This document shows positions 1 through 64,000 of a DNA stretch of 64,000 nt, piece after piece. The first letter of the stretch is position 1. Each line of letters starts with the position of its first letter. Made by a program: the position numbers and the translations under genes. The stretch lies in contig JACEFZ010018349.1 in the NCBI GenBank assembly GCA_014155875.1, positions 434,001 to 498,000 of the forward strand, written 5' to 3'. The notes under the pieces were generated by a model. That model ran no database searches. It saw only the letters and a list, made by a program, of their open reading frames with translations, and had not been told where the DNA came from. Source of the stretch: Cepaea nemoralis (Eukaryota; Mollusca; Gastropoda; Stylommatophora; Helicidae).

Positions 1-990
1 AAGTGGCTAAGCCATCAGCTTCATGCTTTGAGCATTGTGGATTCATTTTCACACTGTATCATTCAGATCATGAGTGTAATTTTTCCAGAGACCTATGGGA
101 GTCATTACTGTAGCTACAGATTATGTGTTTTGTGCAATTTTCTCGACATATAGGCAGTTTGTCATTCTGTGGAGAGAGACTAAACCATATTGGGTAAAAT
201 CTTGTACAATGAAGTAAATCCTCTTGACTTTTAACAGATTTTAACCAATATTTGAGAGACCTCTGTCCTTATTGCTTGGCCTCCCTACTCCTTATTGGTA
301 ATCTGGAATTACAAGAAAAGTGTGGGCTGGAAACTTCATAATTTGTCAAGATATATTGTTAATAAAGTAACCACAGTAACACAATGGTTAGTGCATTAGC
401 CAAAATTGAGTAAACTGGTCCTGGTTGACTGTTCTGTTGGTAATGAGGAAGGGAGCTGGTGACTCTATCTCATAATGCCTGACTTAAGATATGTAAATAC
501 CTATCATTTACATTTTTTTTAGTAAATGCCACTTTGTCACCTAAGCCTTTGAATAAACAATATTAAATGTTTGATCATTGTTGCTGGCGGTTTAATAAAG
601 AGCTATCTTGTATTGTATATTTGTATGAGACTAACTGTTTACTCTTGCAGTGTCAAATTTATACAGCTGTCTAATCTTGCAATCTTGAATTTATACAACT
701 GTTTAATCATGCAATGTTGAATTTATGCACATTCTGCTTTATACAATATGACTTACATAATTAGAGAGGAATAAGTCTATCTCAATAGTTAGCTTTTACT
801 CCATTAGTTTTCTCTCATTTAATCACACGAAAACCTATGTCCACATCTTGAAGTTTGATTTGATAAGAAATCGATTAAAACAATTAATTAAATCAGCACT
901 GCAACATTGTTCTTTTTATTATGGGAACAGGTATGCACATTGCAAACAATAGTATATCTGTTAATGAAATCACTTGTTTACTTCCAGTAA
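1..990. other. Gene-free AT-rich stretch
   Basis: I see no exon, recognisable transposon protein or tandem repeat here. It is probably intron of the flippase gene, because the first exon found (3685) begins in the middle of a codon and so needs an upstream exon. I looked for the expected N-terminal flippase exon in this stretch and did not find it. Confidence 0.5.
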
Positions 991-1002
991 GGTATGTTAA
1001 TT

Positions 1003-1262
1003 CATTCATTCAGTAGCATGTCTTTTGCAGAACCTCACTCCCATAACAACCTTCCAGAAAACTTTTCGGTCATAAGCAAGATGTCCCGCATCCGATACAC
1101 CCATCTAGAGATCATCTGCCACATCCTGCACCTATCTTCTATTTGGCCTTCTTCTTCCTCTCTTCTAGGACATACACCCCTCCATAATTGTTCTCTCCAA
1201 ACTATCATGACATTTCAAGTGACCAAAATATTTCAAGTTTCTTTGTTTTATCGTCTTTAGTA
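1003..1262 (-). mobile_element. LINE-D fragment (pol C-terminal tail)
   Basis: The reverse strand encodes a broken version of the tail found on the + strand at 17620-18252, including the words QDVADDLQ and GVSDAGHLAYDR. The left edge is an ATTC repeat, which reads GAAT on the element's strand and matches the GAATGAATG tail of the other copy. It is a 5'-truncated, stop-containing copy. Confidence 0.7.
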
Positions 1263-1397
1263 GCTAACCTTCTTCAATAATTAGTTCTTGTCGTATGGAT
1301 GCATTTGTTCTTTTCTGTATCCAAGATATTGTTAGAGTCCGTCTATAACATTTATATTCAGTATATATTGGGAATTTGATTAAGCACTTAATTTCAG

Positions 1398-1576
1398 AGG
1401 GAGCCATGGTAGTACAGTGGTTAGCATTCTTGCCTGCCATTTGAGTGGTTGTGGGTGGTCGAATCCCCGCTGAGGCAGATCTATTTTTAATTGACCTGGG
1501 CTCCCTGTTGATCTAAAAATGTAGGGCTAACACCATATATCCAGTATGCCTCGTAACGTGAAAAGGTTTCCCTTAT
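1398..1576 (+). mobile_element. SINE-1 copy (tRNA-derived)
   Basis: The head reads like a tRNA gene, with an A-box-like TGGTAGTACAGTGGTTAGCA and a B-box-like GGTCGAATCCCCG. It is followed by the family body (ATTGACCTGGGCTCCC) and the 3' part with GGGCTAACACCATAT. The same modules recur about a dozen times in the window. This copy lacks the middle of the body. Confidence 0.8.
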
Positions 1577-1647
1577 TTTACATTTGAGTAGCTGCTTGAA
1601 TTTGTAACTGCTCAAAGACTGCCATGCCAACAGAAATGTAGCAATGT

Positions 1648-2462
1648 CATCATCATCATCATCAAGTGCCATGCCAGCCAGCATAGGCGTTCTTGACTCA
1701 CCACAAATCTCGGTCCTTAGTTTTCTAGATCAACTCTGCTGATGATATTCCTCCATGCCACTGTCTCAATCCATCCAGCATAATTTCTCTTGGTCTGCAT
1801 CTGCCTCTCTTCCCCTCGATCTTTCCGGTTGTCATGATGTTCTCCAGTGCCTCTCTTCTTATCACATGACCGAAGAAAGCTATTTTTGTCTTTCTTATTG
1901 TTGTATGTAATGTTCTAGTTTCATTAGCCTCTTTCAGACAATCGTTGTTAGTTACTTTGGCATTCTAAGAAATTTGCAGCATTCATCTCAGGAACCACAT
2001 CTCTGTTGCCTCCAAGTTCTTCCTAGTTTTTTCATTTATATTCCAAGATTAACTGCCATACAGCAAAACAGGTTCTATATAGCACTTCAGCACTCTTTTT
2101 CTTACATTCAACGATAGTGACTTATTGCATAAGACTCTTCATTTTCTTAAATGCGACTTTTGCTTGCCCTATTCTGCTCTTAATCTATTTGTGCATCTTA
2201 CATCTGATGTTGTAAATGCCACTAGGTATTTAAAATTGTCCATTTGGTTAAGAATTTTCCCTTCTATTTCCGTTTCACATTTTGGTGTCACCTTTTTATT
2301 TGATATCACCATTGCTACTGTTTTCTTGCCACTCAAGGCGAGTACTTTCTTGGCACTCTCTGTTACTACAATGTCCAACAATTGTTGTAGATCTATTGTA
2401 TTAAACACCACCAATACTGTGTCATCTGCATAGCGTATATTGTTTATATTATAACCTCCGAT
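1648..2462 (-). mobile_element. LINE-A fragment: reverse transcriptase C-terminal half
   Basis: The reverse strand encodes the RT palm motif RYADDTVL inside GYNINNIRYADDTVLV (2169-2492). Past a frameshift it continues to the typical pol tail (IEPVLLYG, EMWFLR, FFGHV, TTGKIEGKRGRG, LDGLRQWHGG). The element ends at 1648 in a (GAT)n tail, as the copy at 20864 does. It resembles RTE-type non-LTR elements, but the clade is not certain. Stops and frameshifts show that it is dead. The upstream RT and endonuclease are missing. Confidence 0.8.
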
Positions 2463-2859
2463 GCACAGCAAAGCAATTGAAGTCAGCACCACAGTTCTTC
2501 ATAGAGGCTGTCAGTGTCTTTTCATATTTCCTTTTCAGCCCACTGCTAGCTTGTTTGCTTGAATCACATTCATCATTGATGGTTGATGGTCTTTGGAACT
2601 GCTCATTCATCATAAATTGTCTTTGGAACTGCTGACTTATCATGGATTGTCTTTGGAAGTGCTGATGTATCATAGATTGTCTTTGGAACTGCTCATTCAT
2701 CATAGATTTTCTATGGAAGTGCTCATCTGGTTTGTGATTGACATGGCCGGCTGTGAATGAAACATTGGTTTTGCAAAGAATGCAAAGAAAATCAGTAATA
2801 GAAATATGCAGTCTTTTACCTGATTTTTCAAACCAGTTTGGGTTTTTAGAACATTGCAT
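2449..2859 (-). other. Unassigned 136-codon ORF with 12-residue repeats
   Basis: This reverse-strand ORF contains a Cys pair (FLCILCK) about 30 residues before five 12-residue repeats of the type QFQRQSMI, which come from a 36-bp minisatellite. Its 3' end runs into LINE-A. No family is recognised. It could be a decayed transposon exon or pure chance, since a 36-bp unit keeps any open frame open. Confidence 0.15.
2577..2729. repeat. 36-bp minisatellite, about 4-5 copies
   Basis: Units contain GTCTTTGGAACTGCTCATT or close variants followed by CATCATAGATT. Copies differ at several positions. The period is a multiple of three, so the overlapping reverse-strand ORF is periodic with 12 residues. 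Confidence 0.85.
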
Positions 2860-3187
2860 ATACTTTAAACAGTTTGAAAATGTGATAATTTAGACAGATG
2901 TCTCTTACAAGAGCTGATGTGGCTTTACTGTCTAAACCATGCTGGTGTATGTGGAAATGAAAGGGCCCAGCCGGCTGGCCTACATGGGACATCCAGGGGA
3001 ATTTTGGGAGACATGATACTTTCTATAATTGATTGCTTTTTGAATGATAAGCACTGATCAGTGGCTACCTGCGGCCGTGACTGATGGAATCAGGAATCCT
3101 AATCAGCACTAGCAGGAAGACCATGATAGACGATGAAGCCGAGATATGCATAACCAACTGGCCACTGGAATTATAAGTATCCATAGG

Positions 3188-3460
3188 ACGTCAGCATGGC
3201 CAAATGAGAGATTCATTCTTAAACATCTTGAGTGCTGATGCCAATGTAGTGTGTTCAACCCATATACCGGTCAGTTGAACTAAAATGCTGACTTCGCGTC
3301 CTTGACTTGGGGTTGTAAATTACAAGTACCTCTGAAGTTGGAGTATGCTTGCCAGATGGCAAGGGGCACTGGTAATAGGGTAAGCTAATCCACATGCAAA
3401 AATCAGTCCAGTGCACTATAAGTAGTAGCACGTGTATGGACTACATTTGAGTTCTATGCG
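3188..3460 (+). mobile_element. SINE-3 copy (tRNA-derived)
   Basis: The head (GTCAGCATGGCCAAATGAG, then the B-box-like GTGTTCAACCC) and body (GACTTGGGGTTGTAAATTAC, GCCAGATGGCAAGGGGCAC, CACATGCAAAAATCAGTCC) match, in reverse, the copies at 26017, 33275 and 60599. It lies about 225 bp upstream of flippase exon 1. Confidence 0.75.
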
Positions 3461-3684
3461 AGCAAAGGCAAACAAAAAATAAGTATCCATACTCTTCGAT
3501 ATTATCTGAGAGTAATGGAGCACATATGGGCATGTCCTGTGTGCTGTCATGTTTCATACGTATACCTCTTTTATCCTGGACCAAGATCTGATTAATTTGT
3601 TGCAGAACTGGATGATTTATCCTGGGCTGAGCTATTTTTGTAATGTTGTTGTAATCTTGGCATATTCTTGCGTTCTGTCTCTAG

Positions 3685-63166
<59,482 letters not shown>

Positions 63167-63372
63167 GTGAGTTATACTAGGTATATATGGCTGAAGTTTG
63201 TAGTTTTTCAATATCTGATAGAGAATCTAGAAGGTTTAATGGAGATGTGTGGTGGTGTAGTTCTTAGACATTTGTAAGTGCAGTTAATGAGTATGGGGCT
63301 GAACAGAGTTTTGAGGTGCAACAACTGATCCAGAGTAACACACATCAAGGTGACATATTGATCTATACCGAT

Positions 63373-63874
63373 TGTCAGGGTCTTAAACTTGGCTCGCTTT
63401 CCTAACAAGTGTGAGACAGTACAAATACAACGTGATTTGACGCAAGACTCAACGACACATCGTTCGATGGATTTATTAACATATCAAATACAGAACGATG
63501 ATCACAACTACATATAATGGACACTTTACAACTTACATCCACAATACAGTTCACAAGTCTGACTCGCAAGATGTCCAGACACTCGCCTTTCAATACAGAA
63601 ACCATACAACGCCTTTCTCACATGTCCGTCATGTTCCGTGTCCCAGAGCTGTCTGGACCTGGTTCGCAACTTGCCTCCTGCCTGACGTGGCATCACGTGG
63701 CAGGCGTTCGTCTTGCGTTGGCGGCCTGACCGCTGGTCAGCCAGCGATCCCGCAGGCCGGTAACTCATATTTGCCTGGCGGCGCAACGAAGTTGTTGTAT
63801 CCCTTACTGGGAGCTAAGTCGCCTGGCGGTCGTAACGATGTCCCTGCATCGCTGTCCCCTGTCGGACTCTGACA
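63373..63874 (-). repeat. LTR of a second, related element (reverse orientation)
   Basis: On the reverse strand it begins TGTCAGAGTC and ends in the words AACACATC-like...GTCTCACA...CCTGACA, matching the start and end of the 440-bp LTR. For example, TGTGAGACAGTAC and ATGGATTTATTAACAT on the + strand are reversed versions of that LTR's end. It is longer (about 502 bp) and clearly diverged. The expected 5-bp target duplicate partner (CCGAT, 63368-63372) would be outside the window. Confidence 0.85.
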
Positions 63875-64000
63875 CGCTCCCCCGGTAAAATCCATGAAAG
63901 ATGTCGTCTTTCATGTATAATGGCTGTACCTGTTGGGTTAATCGTATACCCTTGTCAGAGTCTACCTTTCTATTGTTATACACAACGTTATCAAAATTAC
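63875..64000 (-). mobile_element. 3' interior end of the second LTR element
   Basis: Directly inside the LTR, in reverse, are a purine-rich CCGGGGGAGCG and a stem-loop (63893-63915) equivalent to those beside the 3' LTR of the 47623-54396 element. This makes 63373-63874 the 3' LTR. The coding part lies outside the window. Confidence 0.8.

Noticed and set aside
1398..1460. tRNA genes at the many A-box/B-box-like sites (for example 1398, 36328, 60870 reversed)
   Set aside because: They are the heads of SINEs: they continue into family bodies and do not fold as full cloverleaves with a proper acceptor stem as far as I can see.
1..3684. The missing N-terminal flippase exon
   Set aside because: I searched for an exon ending in phase 2 before STAKY with the usual FxNxxxxxKFxxNxV-type wording and found none. 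It must lie left of the window.
63498..63872. Overlapping ORFs near the right edge
   Set aside because: They lie entirely within an LTR and have no family features.

Overview
This is a eukaryotic, AT-rich window from an invertebrate animal genome, most likely a mollusc. That placement is an inference from the style and load of repeats, not a proven assignment. I see only one host gene. It lies on the + strand and is spread over nearly the whole window as short exons: a P4-type ATPase (phospholipid flippase) of the ATP8A (ATP8A1/ATP8A2) class. Twelve exons (3685-63166) join in phase into 376 complete codons. They carry the QQ pair after the first membrane segment, the DGET motif of the actuator domain, the PISL motif of membrane segment 4 and the DKTGT phosphorylation motif. 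The first coding exon(s) lie left of the window, and the rest of the catalytic domain and membrane segments 5-10 lie right of it.

The introns hold the rest of the DNA. Introns 6 (about 21.3 kb) and 9 (about 19.5 kb) are packed with transposons. They contain several families of non-LTR retrotransposon (LINE), mostly 5'-truncated and broken. One family has an RT plus RNase H and is present as a 3.8-kb copy nested inside an older relative (41183-44996) and as a + strand copy with an exact 141-bp internal duplication (26836-28652). There are at least four tRNA-derived SINE families, two hAT-type non-autonomous elements with 8-bp target duplications, and a deleted mariner. A young 6.77-kb Ty3/gypsy-type LTR element (47623-54396) has identical 440-bp LTRs and a 5-bp target duplication. 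A relative of it enters from the right edge in reverse orientation.

Tandem repeats are unusually many: a 49-bp satellite of 30 units, minisatellites of 36, 39, 41, 43, 57 and 78 bp, and long CT, TA, AT and TACTT microsatellites. A decayed minisatellite field runs from about 25.1 to 31.2 kb, with later elements inserted into it. Two minisatellites lie just inside introns, next to flippase donor sites, and carry the 5' splice-site hexamer GTAAGT in nearly every unit.

The most novel signals are the LTR element and its kin, with a SCAN-like capsid, no integrase after RNase H, and a stem-loop beside the polypurine tract whose pairing is kept by a paired base change. The donor-adjacent GTAAGT repeat arrays come next. 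No rRNA or functional tRNA gene, CRISPR array or prokaryotic-type operon is present.
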